A stretch of 64,000 nucleotides of DNA from Rebecca billardiae RCC1528 (taxonomy: Eukaryota > Haptophyta): positions 3,782,001 through 3,846,000 of the forward strand of contig OZ251224.1 in NCBI GenBank assembly GCA_965240325.2, written 5' to 3'. Below are positions 44,235 through 52,631 of the stretch, one piece after another; the first letter of the stretch is position 1, and each line of letters opens with the position of its first letter. Under the pieces are notes generated by a model. That model had not been told where the DNA came from, ran no database searches, and saw only the letters and a program-made list of their open reading frames with translations. Position numbers and translations under genes: made by a program.

Positions 44235-45224
44235 ATGGCGCGCCGACTCGTGAGCGCGGTGACGGGTGGCTTCTCGTACACCGGGCGGTACCTCACGCGG
44301 CGGCTTCTCGACGAAGGGCAGTCAGTTGTCAACCTCACCAGCCACCCGGCGCGGCTCACCGACTTCTCAGACGCCGAGCTGAAGCGCGTGAGCGTCCACC
44401 CGCTGGCCTTTGACGCCCCAGACCGCCTCGAGCGCGCCCTCGCGGGCGTCGACGTCCTGTACTGCACATACTTCATCCGCTTCGCGGTGGGCGACATGAC
44501 CCACGCACGCGCGGTGGACAACCTCGCCACGCTCTTCGACGCCGCGAAGCGGGCGGGCGTGCGCAAGGTCGTGCTGTCTTCGCACACGCACGCCTCCGAG
44601 GACAGCCCGTACCCGTACATCGCGAACAAGGCGCGCGGTGTGGCGGCGCTGCGCTCGTCGGGGCTCGACTACGCGGTCGTGCGCCCGTGCGGCATCTTCG
44701 GCGACAGCCCCACCGAGTCGATCCTGATCAACAACGCGGCGTGGGTGCTGCGCCGCTCGCCGCTGTTCCTGCTCGCGGGCGATGGCAACGACCGATTCCA
44801 GCCGATCCACGTGCGCGACATGGCCGCGCTGATGCACGAGCTCGGCGCGTCCCACTCCACCGGCGAGGAGCGCGACGCGTGCGGACCGGAGGCGCCCACC
44901 GCGCTCGAGTTGTTCCGCGCAATCGCGCGAGCGTGCGGCTCGCCCGCCCTCGTGGCCGCGCCGGGCCTGTCGACGCGGGTGGTCACCGCGCTCACACAGC
45001 CGCTCAACTGGTACACGGGGGACATCCTGCTCGACACGGACGACCTCGAGTTCCTGTGCGGCGGGCTGACAGTCGCGGACGACCCGCACGACCCAGCCAT
45101 CGCGAGCCGGCGCAGCCTCTTCGCTTGGCTGGAGGAGAGCGGGCCGCGGCTGGGCGAGCGCTACGTCTCCTCCTTCTCCACCTACTACGACACGACGCCC
45201 GCGCCGGCAGCGCGCGCCAAATGA
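44235..45224 (+). CDS. Atypical SDR / NmrA-like NAD(P)-binding protein
   Basis: Single exon, 329 aa, from an ATG that precedes the Rossmann fold directly: LVSAVTGGFSYTGRYLTRRLL is the dinucleotide-binding loop (TGGxxxTGRxL form). Downstream are DVLYCTYFIRF, a VRKVVLSSHTHASEDSPYPYI strand-turn in the active-site position, KARGVAALRSSGLDYAVVRP, typical of NmrA/NADH-ubiquinone 39-kDa/UDP-epimerase-like proteins, and FQPIHVRDMA. The Tyr-x-x-x-Lys pair is replaced by Y...NKARG, so catalysis is uncertain. It lacks obvious targeting signals. Possible roles are a redox sensor, an oxidoreductase or a complex I subunit-like assembly factor. Good confidence for the fold, low for the reaction. Confidence 0.85.
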   Translation: MARRLVSAVTGGFSYTGRYLTRRLLDEGQSVVNLTSHPARLTDFSDAELKRVSVHPLAFDAPDRLERALAGVDVLYCTYFIRFAVGDMTHARAVDNLATLFDAAKRAGVRKVVLSSHTHASEDSPYPYIANKARGVAALRSSGLDYAVVRPCGIFGDSPTESILINNAAWVLRRSPLFLLAGDGNDRFQPIHVRDMAALMHELGASHSTGEERDACGPEAPTALELFRAIARACGSPALVAAPGLSTRVVTALTQPLNWYTGDILLDTDDLEFLCGGLTVADDPHDPAIASRRSLFAWLEESGPRLGERYVSSFSTYYDTTPAPAARAK

Positions 45225-45683
45225 TGACGACGGCAGACGCGCGCTAGGCAGCCGAGCGCAAGGTCATGCGACCGTGGACGTGTGCCCAGCGTACCTCAAA
45301 ACAGCTCGATTCTGGCGCCCGCTCGACCTGCACGCGAGACGACCGCGCGCAAAAATATGCGCTGGCGCGGCTGGTGGCGCTGTCAATCAATACTATGTCA
45401 TCAATAAGACTGCGCGTCTGCGAGTGCGCTGTGCGCGTCGTTCACGCTTCCGGGGATGATGATCGATCGGCTCTCGCACGCGTGCTGCTACCCGCCGTGG
45501 ACGCGCTGAGCGTGTAGTACGTACGTATAGTCTCAGTGATAACTATACGACGACTACTATAATAACGGCGCGCTGACGTAATAACGACGACTGCGTCTGC
45601 TTATCATGCTAACGACGGCGCCACTTAATCGGACTTATTCGCGCAGCAGCATATGACGAGCAGTCTGAGTCGCGAATCGGCGA
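45225..45683. other. Short intergenic between convergent genes
   Basis: The SDR-like gene (+) and the pyruvyl-transferase fusion (-) end toward each other here. The stretch is lower in GC with ACG/TAC-rich patches near 45515-45600. It should contain both 3' UTRs. No gene recognised. Confidence 0.5.
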
Positions 45684-48600
45684 TCATTGATGTGGGGCAT
45701 CATCAGGTGGTGCTGCCAGTGCCCGCCGACTGAAGCGCGAGTGCTGAGTAGTCGTGCGGCGGTGGCGAGCCGACTGAAGCAGCGCGTCGAGAAGCGCGCG
45801 CCCGACCCGCGGCGCCGGTGGTGCGGCGAGGCACTCCGGCTCGACGCCGGCCACGCACTGCCGCGCGGCAATCAGCCCGGCAATGCCCGCCCCGCGGGCC
45901 CCGCCGCCAGCCCGCGAGTCCTCGCTCGCCCCGCCCTCACTGGAGTCCGGGCCAGAGTCCGGGTCGAAGACGTCAAGGTTGCGCCGCGCGAGCTCGTAGA
46001 CTGCCGGGAGTCGGGACGAGAGCTGCGCGCGCATGGCGGGCAGAGCGCGGACGAAGCGGACGAGCGCGGCGCGCAGCGCGCCCGGCGTGGTGAAGTTGCG
46101 GATCAAGTGCTCCTCCGCGCGCCCCGCCCCGTACAGGTCCGCCGCGAGCTCGACGAACTTGGCCTGGCTCGCCAGCGCCAGCCCCGGCGTGCCGCGCGCC
46201 GCGCACAGCACGAGCAGGTGCATGAACCCGGACAGCACGCCGTCGAGGTGGCCGAGGAGCGCCGAGCTCTGGATCGGCTCGTAGTGCGCTCCTCTGCAGA
46301 AGAGGCGCACGCGCACGCGCGGGCACCGCCTCGCCAGGTGTGCGCGCACATCCGCCAGGTAGTGCGACTCGCTCGCGTACCCACGGCCGCCGCGGGTGCG
46401 CGGCGCCGGCATGCGGAAGGGCCGCTGGTCGTGCGCGAGCAGTAGGTAGCTGACGCCCTCGCCGTCGGGCCGGGCGCTCAGCGTACTCGCGGCGGCGCAG
46501 AGCTCGGATGCGAAGAGCGCCGCGAGGGCAGGGAGCTCCGCCGCCGCCGCCGCCGCGTCGTACAGGTACAAGTTGACGCCGAGCACCGCGCCGCGCCCTG
46601 CACCCCGCGCGCTCGCGGCGGCACGCGCATCCGCGAGCCACGCCGCGTCCGCGGGCGGCGGTCCGCGCGGGTCTGGGCGGATGAGGAAGGCCATGTCAAA
46701 GACATGCCGCACGCGCGCGCGCGCCGAGGCGCGCGGCGCGACGAGCGCGCGCGCCGCTGCGGCCGCCGGCGCGGCCGGGCTCGCGCTGTCGCACGCGCCG
46801 CACTCCGCCCGCGCCGCGCGGCGGGTGAGGTCCGCCACCACGGCGCACGAGGAGATGGCGCGCGGCCGCAGGCACGCGCTCGACGGGTAGTGGCCGATGA
46901 GCTGCGCTCGGCCGGGCACGGGCGTGTAGGAGAAGGCCACGACGGTGAAGGGGACGCCGTGCGTGGCGGCCTCGCGCGCCCAGGCCCGCCAGCGCGGCTC
47001 TCGCGCCGAGTCATAACGGCCGTCGATCACGTCGGTCGCCAGGATGAAGAGGGCGCCGATCGTGCGCCACTGCGCGGCGGGCACCGCGCGGGACGAGCTG
47101 GCCGGCGGGCCCACGGTGCGCAGGCCGAGGGGCAGCGGCGGAGTGAGGCTGCCTCTCTTGATGTCGCACCGCCAGCAGAGCAGCTCAGCACGCGGGCAGC
47201 GCGCACGCAGCTCTTGCGCCAGCGCCCACACGACCGCGTGGTCGCCCACGGAGAACCACGGGCCGTCCCAAACGGTCGGCAGCCCGATGCCAAGCGCGCC
47301 CCGCGCGCAGAGCGCGCCGCCGGGCGGCGGGTCGGGCGGCATTGGCACCGGCGGCAGTCCTGCCGCGGACGACGCTCGCGCCAGCGCCCGCGTGCCCGCC
47401 GACGCCGAGCTGTTGGCCGCCGGTGGCGGCGCAGCGCACATTCCGCCGATGTTGTCGCCGGGCGCGGAGCCAGCCGCTCTCGGCGCCGCCAACGCCGCTC
47501 TCGCCGCCGCCGGCGCTTCCGCCACCGCCGCCTCCACCAGTGTCGGCGAGGCCTCTGCGCTGCCGCCCGCTGTCGGTGCCGGCTGCACGACCGGCCAGAC
47601 AGCCGCCTCCGGGAAGAGCACCTCGCGAAGCGGCTTGCGCGGCGAGGTGGCGACGTCGAGCTCGGCGGGGAGATGCCCGACCGCGACGAGCATCGTGATC
47701 AGGTCGCCCTCCGGGATGCCCACCTCGCGGCGGAGATCGCGATCTCGCTGCGGCGGCACGTCCCAGTTGAGCGGACACGCGCCCAGCCCGACCGAGTGCA
47801 GCGCGAGCAGCACAGACTGCGCGAACATGCCGCCGTCGATCCAGCCCTGGTACCGCTCCGTGGGCATCAGCATGTAGTGCTCGACCGACGCGGCCAGGAC
47901 CAGCACCACCGGCGCCGTGTGCCCGAACCCGCGGTTCCCGCTCTGGTGCCGCAGCGCCGCCGCACGCGCCGCCGCGCTGCTCAGGTAGTACACACGCGCA
48001 CCCTGCCGGTTGCACACGGACGGCGACGCCTCGATTGCGCGGCGCACCGCCTCGACGATGAGGCCGGGCTCGACGGGGGCGTGCGCGTCGAACTGGCGGA
48101 TCGAGTGCCGCGATGCGAAGAAGGGCGCCAGGTCCACGCCGGCCGATGGAAGCGCCGACTCGCCGCCGCTGCCGTCACCGCTGCCGCCGCTCGCGCCCGC
48201 GCCGGCGTCTGCGTCCGGCGGGAGCGGCGGCAGCCGGCCGACGGCGCGGTGGACGTCCTCGCGGCGCACACGGCGCGCGCCGCCTGGTGGGAACGCCGAA
48301 GCAAACGCCTCCGACCCCCAGTCCTGCGCCCGCCTCTCCCACGACCGCAGCAGCTTCGCCGCCTTTGGCGGGACAGCCGCGCCCCGCGCCTTGTGCGCGT
48401 GCGCATATGAGGTCAGTGCGTCGCGGACGCTGAGCAGGACTGCGACGTCAGTCCGCCGGAGCTTTCCGGTGCTGCTGCCGGCGCGGGCGAGCAAGGCACC
48501 GGCGGCCGTTTGCATCTTGTCCAGCGCGCCCGAGCGCACGCCAAACCCGAGCTTCATGTCCGGCATGCTCAGCCCTTTCTCAATGTCGTGCTGCCAGCGG

Positions 48601-49196
48601 CGCAGCCATGCGCGCAGCATCGCTGGCGTCTGCAGATGCACGGGGGGGGGCGTCGTGGGCGCGTACGCGTCGTAGCGTGCGCGGTCAAATTCGAACAGGG
48701 CGGCGGTGGGGCTGAGCGCGCCTGTGCCTTGCGCCGTGCCCGTGCTCGCGCTCAGCGCAGGGCCGCTGCCCCTCCTCCCGGCGACACGCGACGCGTTGAG
48801 ACGCGCGGCGAGCAGCTCGCGCGCCTCGCGCTGCTGCGCGTCCCACTCGGCGTAGCTGAGCAGGCCGAGCGAGCCAGTGCGATAGGCGCGAGTGTACTCG
48901 GCAATGCGCGCAGCGCTCGACGCGTCCGGATCGTCTGCTGCCGTGCCCGTCCACACGCCGCGCGGGCGGTACGGGCCGAGCCCGCACGGACTTGGTGGCG
49001 GTGGCGGCACGGCCGCCGCGAGCCGACGGGTGGTGCCGGAAGTGGGCGGCAGTGAGAGAGCGGGCAGGAGCCGGACGAGCAGCAGGGTCAACGCCGAGCC
49101 AAACAGCGTGCCGCCGCCGAACGCTGCATACATCGCAGCACGCCGCGGGCGCGGCGGCGCGCTCGCCTCCCTGAGGCGTGATGTGAGCATCGTCAT
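45684..49196 (-). CDS. Nitroreductase domain fused to polysaccharide pyruvyl transferase, type II membrane protein
   Basis: Single exon, 1,170 aa from the ATG at 49196; an ATG at 49133 (MYAAFGGGTLFGSAL) directly before the signal anchor is an alternative start. After the anchor (about 22-45) comes a segment with HDIEKGLSMPDMKLGFG, characteristic of bacterial exopolysaccharide-cluster nitroreductases. The FMN-type nitroreductase fold follows: SRHSIRQFDAHAPVEPG, EASPSVCNRQGARVYYL, GGMFAQSVLLALHSVGLGAC. After an Ala/Pro linker the C-half matches polysaccharide pyruvyl transferases: GPWFSVGDHAVVWALAQELR, ALFILATDVIDG, DMAFLIRPDP and a late SGFMHLLVLCAARGTPGLAL. Such transferases add pyruvate ketals from PEP to sugars. 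A Golgi-lumen enzyme acting on cell-surface glycans is the likely role. The two halves are usually separate neighbours in bacteria, so the fusion may descend from a transferred gene pair. Confidence 0.78.
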   Translation of the reverse strand: MTMLTSRLREASAPPRPRRAAMYAAFGGGTLFGSALTLLLVRLLPALSLPPTSGTTRRLAAAVPPPPPSPCGLGPYRPRGVWTGTAADDPDASSAARIAEYTRAYRTGSLGLLSYAEWDAQQREARELLAARLNASRVAGRRGSGPALSASTGTAQGTGALSPTAALFEFDRARYDAYAPTTPPPVHLQTPAMLRAWLRRWQHDIEKGLSMPDMKLGFGVRSGALDKMQTAAGALLARAGSSTGKLRRTDVAVLLSVRDALTSYAHAHKARGAAVPPKAAKLLRSWERRAQDWGSEAFASAFPPGGARRVRREDVHRAVGRLPPLPPDADAGAGASGGSGDGSGGESALPSAGVDLAPFFASRHSIRQFDAHAPVEPGLIVEAVRRAIEASPSVCNRQGARVYYLSSAAARAAALRHQSGNRGFGHTAPVVLVLAASVEHYMLMPTERYQGWIDGGMFAQSVLLALHSVGLGACPLNWDVPPQRDRDLRREVGIPEGDLITMLVAVGHLPAELDVATSPRKPLREVLFPEAAVWPVVQPAPTAGGSAEASPTLVEAAVAEAPAAARAALAAPRAAGSAPGDNIGGMCAAPPPAANSSASAGTRALARASSAAGLPPVPMPPDPPPGGALCARGALGIGLPTVWDGPWFSVGDHAVVWALAQELRARCPRAELLCWRCDIKRGSLTPPLPLGLRTVGPPASSSRAVPAAQWRTIGALFILATDVIDGRYDSAREPRWRAWAREAATHGVPFTVVAFSYTPVPGRAQLIGHYPSSACLRPRAISSCAVVADLTRRAARAECGACDSASPAAPAAAAARALVAPRASARARVRHVFDMAFLIRPDPRGPPPADAAWLADARAAASARGAGRGAVLGVNLYLYDAAAAAAELPALAALFASELCAAASTLSARPDGEGVSYLLLAHDQRPFRMPAPRTRGGRGYASESHYLADVRAHLARRCPRVRVRLFCRGAHYEPIQSSALLGHLDGVLSGFMHLLVLCAARGTPGLALASQAKFVELAADLYGAGRAEEHLIRNFTTPGALRAALVRFVRALPAMRAQLSSRLPAVYELARRNLDVFDPDSGPDSSEGGASEDSRAGGGARGAGIAGLIAARQCVAGVEPECLAAPPAPRVGRALLDALLQSARHRRTTTQHSRFSRRALAAPPDDAPHQ

Positions 49197-49681
49197 CGAT
49201 GCTGCTCGAGTTGACAGCACACCGTGCGCAGTGATGGACGCCACGCGCACACCCGGAAGGTTCTGCCAATATGAGATTCACGGGCCGCGCAGGGATCGGC
49301 TAGTGGCTGGCCCTCTGCCCACACTGGGGCGCCCTAGGGGGTGCCCAGTCTGCCGACTCGGCTCAAACTCGATGATCTCGAATTGCAAGGCAGTGCACTG
49401 CTGGTACCTGGGACCACCCCACAGTGTTGGGCTTGTATGCTGTCGGCAATGGCATACCCCCGCCCCCTCTGGAGGCGGGCTGTCCACAGCGGAGTGGTGT
49501 CAAGGCACTCGGTGTATCGGTCAGTGGTTTGAGGTTGGGTGAGGGTGGTGGTTGGTTGGGGGCTGGCCAGGGTAGGGCTGGAGGCTTCGGCCGCCAGTCT
49601 GATCACCCGGAGCCCGTTATAAATGGGAATTTAAAAACAGCTCAGCAGCAGGCGACGAGATTACTAAAGTAGTATTGGCTG

Positions 49682-49747
49682 TGTGCGTCTCTTATTCGTA
49701 GTAAACTGTATTACAGTTTACCCATATACTAAGATAAGAGACGCACA
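49682..49747. repeat. 66-bp hairpin, family D-related
   Basis: Outer arms TGTGCGTCTCTTAT (49682-49695) and ATAAGAGACGCACA (49734-49747) pair perfectly, and inner arms GTAAACTGTA (49701-49710) and TACAGTTTAC (49712-49721) pair with a one-base loop. The inner 10-mer is the one shared with family D at 12131 and 34356. Confidence 0.85.
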
Positions 49748-50733
49748 TGTACCCCCATACAGCTCGGGCTCGTGTCGAGTGAGGTGTCAGCTGCTGGGCT
49801 CCGACGACGGCTCCGCTACTCGCGCGAGACGCTCTCCGCCAATAAGCGCGATACCGGCCCGCCCACCCCGCGTTGAAGCGCGCTGGTGCACGAGCTCGCA
49901 TGTTGAGCGCCATGGACGCTCTACGTAGGGCATCGGCTCGCTCGCTCGCGCCTGTGGTGCCGCGCGCGCACGCGCGCGCGCATGCTCACAGCTCAAGAGC
50001 CGCCGCCCGACAGGGCACATGCACGCACGCGAGAGCACTACCTTGATGCTGACGAGCGTGGTGGCTCGCATCTCGCAAGATGAGACGATTCCGATGCTTG
50101 CTTTCACCGCCTTGGAGCCCTCTCGCGCGTGGCCACCACAAGCGCCCGCGTGCGCACGCAGCGAGCAGCGCAGCGAAACTCGACGCGTGTGCTCTTTGCG
50201 CGCTGCCATCCATCTCCCGACGCAGAGGGCTCGAGCCTGTGCGTGCGCCTTGCCCTGCAGATATGCGCATGCGCGCTGAACAGATCCTTGGGGGCGCCGA
50301 GCAGTCTACGCCCACGCCGCCGACTGATGAGGGCGGTGCAGGTTGGGCGAGCAGCTTGAGAGTTGGCCTCGCGCCGCCGCTGCAGAGCCCAAGTCTCCTG
50401 GGCGGCAGCCCTGGCGGCTCTGGGGGCGCGCACGGCGCGCGCTCGTGCGGTCGTGGATGCGGCCGTGGAGGTCGAAGCCGCATCTGCGTAGCCGCGAGAG
50501 AGCGCGCGGCGCCCTCTCACGCGGCGCGCCTCGCTCGCGTCACGTTCGCCTCGTCTCAGGCCAGCGCGTACGCGCACGCGTGCGCGAGCGCCAGCCGTGC
50601 GCGCAGCCAACTGTCATCAGCTCGCGCGGGCGCGGGCCTGTATCATCATATTGCGGTCCGCGCCGCCAACCCGCCGCCGAGCCCCGCCTCAGCCGCCCTC
50701 AGGCCCGCGCGACGAAATCCAGGCGGTGATCGA

Positions 50734-50880
50734 ATTATGGCCCGCGGTGCAGGGCGGAGCGCGCAGCGTGGAGCCCGCACCAGCGGGCCCGAACCACGTT
50801 TCAAAAAGATCTTTGATCAAAGAAAAAAGGGACGGGGGACGATTTTCAGGGCTGGAGGAGACCGAGTTTCGAATTTTGAG
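50734..50880 (+). repeat. Dispersed repeat family A, copy 3
   Basis: The cleanest member. TTATGGCCCGCGGTGCAGGG begins a ~55-nt GC-rich hairpin, followed by AACCACGTTTC, AAAAAGATCTTTGATCAAAG, GGGACGGGGGACGATTTTCA and GAGACCGAGTTTCGA. Weaker similarity to the other copies continues to a GCGCGTCC box near 50920. Confidence 0.88.
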
Positions 50881-52241
50881 ACTCCCTTACAGGTGCATCC
50901 TCGTCGAAAAAGGGCGCGTCCGCCGTCTTGAATAGTGAACAGAGGAATCAACGAAACCCGCGCCCAAGTGTGCGAGGCAGGGTAATTGTGGGTAGACTCT
51001 CCTTAATGTAGTGTGACCATAGTAAAATAATATGGCCTCGCCGCTGCAAGATGCCAAGAACGACCGTTGACATAATCGTCCAACCAACTCCAATAGTGCG
51101 AGAGATTGAAAATACCCGCCGCAGCTATCCGCTGGAGTCGTCGCCTCGCCGCCTCGGCCAAGGACTGCCAGCACAGCCGAACGAAAGCGAACGGAGGCCG
51201 AGGGGCGGCCCGCTGCGGCAGCGCACGATCGTTCAATCCGACGGACTCAGCGCAGGTGCGCGCTGCTGCGGCGGGTATCCCGACGGTCGTCAGCGTCGCT
51301 TTCGTGCCCGCTCACCCCGCGCGCCCCGCCCTGCCGATCCCTCTTCGGCCCAGTCAGTGCGGTTTCCAACCGAGCACCGGACCGCGGACACGAATCGATG
51401 TCGACGCTCGCGCGCGGAGAGCAGTCGGCGACGGTACGAGGAGGAGACCGCGGGGCATCCTAACGCGTGAATCCATGCGCGCGCCCGCGCGCGCCACGCC
51501 GCACGCCGCGCAGCTGAACTCTCGGCATGTTCAAGCGCGGGCGGTCGCGAGGACGTCGCGGTTCAGCCGCGTCAGTCTCGCCGAGCCTGATCTGCAGTGC
51601 GGAGCCTTCGCCTGATCCAGTCGGCGTGGTGCGAGCGGGTAGTCTTGGACGTTTTGTCGGGATGTGGAGCAGCCACCACGGCCATCTCGCTCGCCCAAGC
51701 CCTCGCTCGCGCCGTCCATGGCCGAGCTGTGATGGCTCATCCGCGTGCGGCGTGCTGACTGACTGGAGCCTCTGGCTGGACATGATTGATGCAGCGGCGC
51801 GGCAAGCAGCGCGCGCAGATCTGCGGGCGACGAGACTGGGCGAGTCCGAGTCGCAGCACGAGCTGGACCACGCGCACATCCTTTTTGCTCTCGTCCGCCG
51901 CATCCGAGCTGTCTCGAGTCTCGACGGCTTGACTGGCGCATGGGCGGGCGTTTCGCGCGCGAGCTCGGAGCTCGGACTGCGCGCTGACCGTGAGCGGCGG
52001 CTCTCACTCACTCAGTGACTGAGAGCCAGCTCTGGCGCTGATGGGCACGACGGATGCCTGACTGCCTGACACGAGAGCCACAGGCTGATCTGCGAGCGGC
52101 GAGTCCGCGCGACGATGGCGAGGTTAGTGGCCGATATGCGACTCCGGGGCGACGCCGCCGGCTGTGTGAGTGTCCGTGGTGGTCGGACGGAGCGGGTGGC
52201 ACACCGCACAGACTGTCAGACGGCCGGCACAGACAGACTCT

Positions 52242-52302
52242 GCACCGCGGGCCCCCAACTACGTTGGTTCTGACGGAAGAGGACCGCGGAACGCGGTCAT
52301 AA
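52242..52302 (+). repeat. Dispersed repeat family B, copy 4
   Basis: The most complete copy: GCACCGCGGGCCCCCAACTA, CGTTGGTTCTGACGGAAGAG, GACCGCGGAACGCGGTCATA. About 50 bp to its left is GCGGGTGGCACA, also found left of copy 1. Confidence 0.85.
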
Positions 52303-52631
52303 TCCGATGACGATGATTACATACTAAGTAAGACTACACTACAAGTGTCATAGTTACATATATATATATATATATATATGCCCGCGCCCCGCCCTGATCA
52401 GACAGTAAGACAGTTGGCTGCTGTCGTGGTATAACCGCGAATCGTCTCGGTCAGCATGTGGCCATGTGGACCGGGACGTGATGACGAGCTGATGGCATGT
52501 ATGTCCTAAGTAGATACAGGTCAGCGCGCGCCGCAGGCCGAGGCCGCCGAGGGTCCGCTCGCTGATGGGCCTGATGGCAGGAGCAGACTGTCTGGTCGCG
52601 CGCGGCTCGGCAGCTGCTCGGCAACACGGCC

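Larger units (their letters stand above)
49197..52631. other. Gene-poor interval with repeats
   Basis: It contains the hairpin at 49682-49747, family A copy 3 and family B copy 4. Several open frames exist. The most protein-like is 51527-52018 on + (163 codons; a helical stretch LTDWSLWLDMIDAAARQAAR and a following ELDHAHILFALVRRI), but the opposite strand is open too and no family fits, so I do not call it a gene. The promoter of the pyruvyl-transferase fusion gene should lie at the left edge. Confidence 0.45.

Noticed and set aside
51460-52018. A gene at 51527-52018 (+)
   Set aside because: It has an ATG and a plausible helical stretch, but the opposite strand is equally open, no family fits and no splice partner was found. 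Left as a possibility in the intergenic entry.
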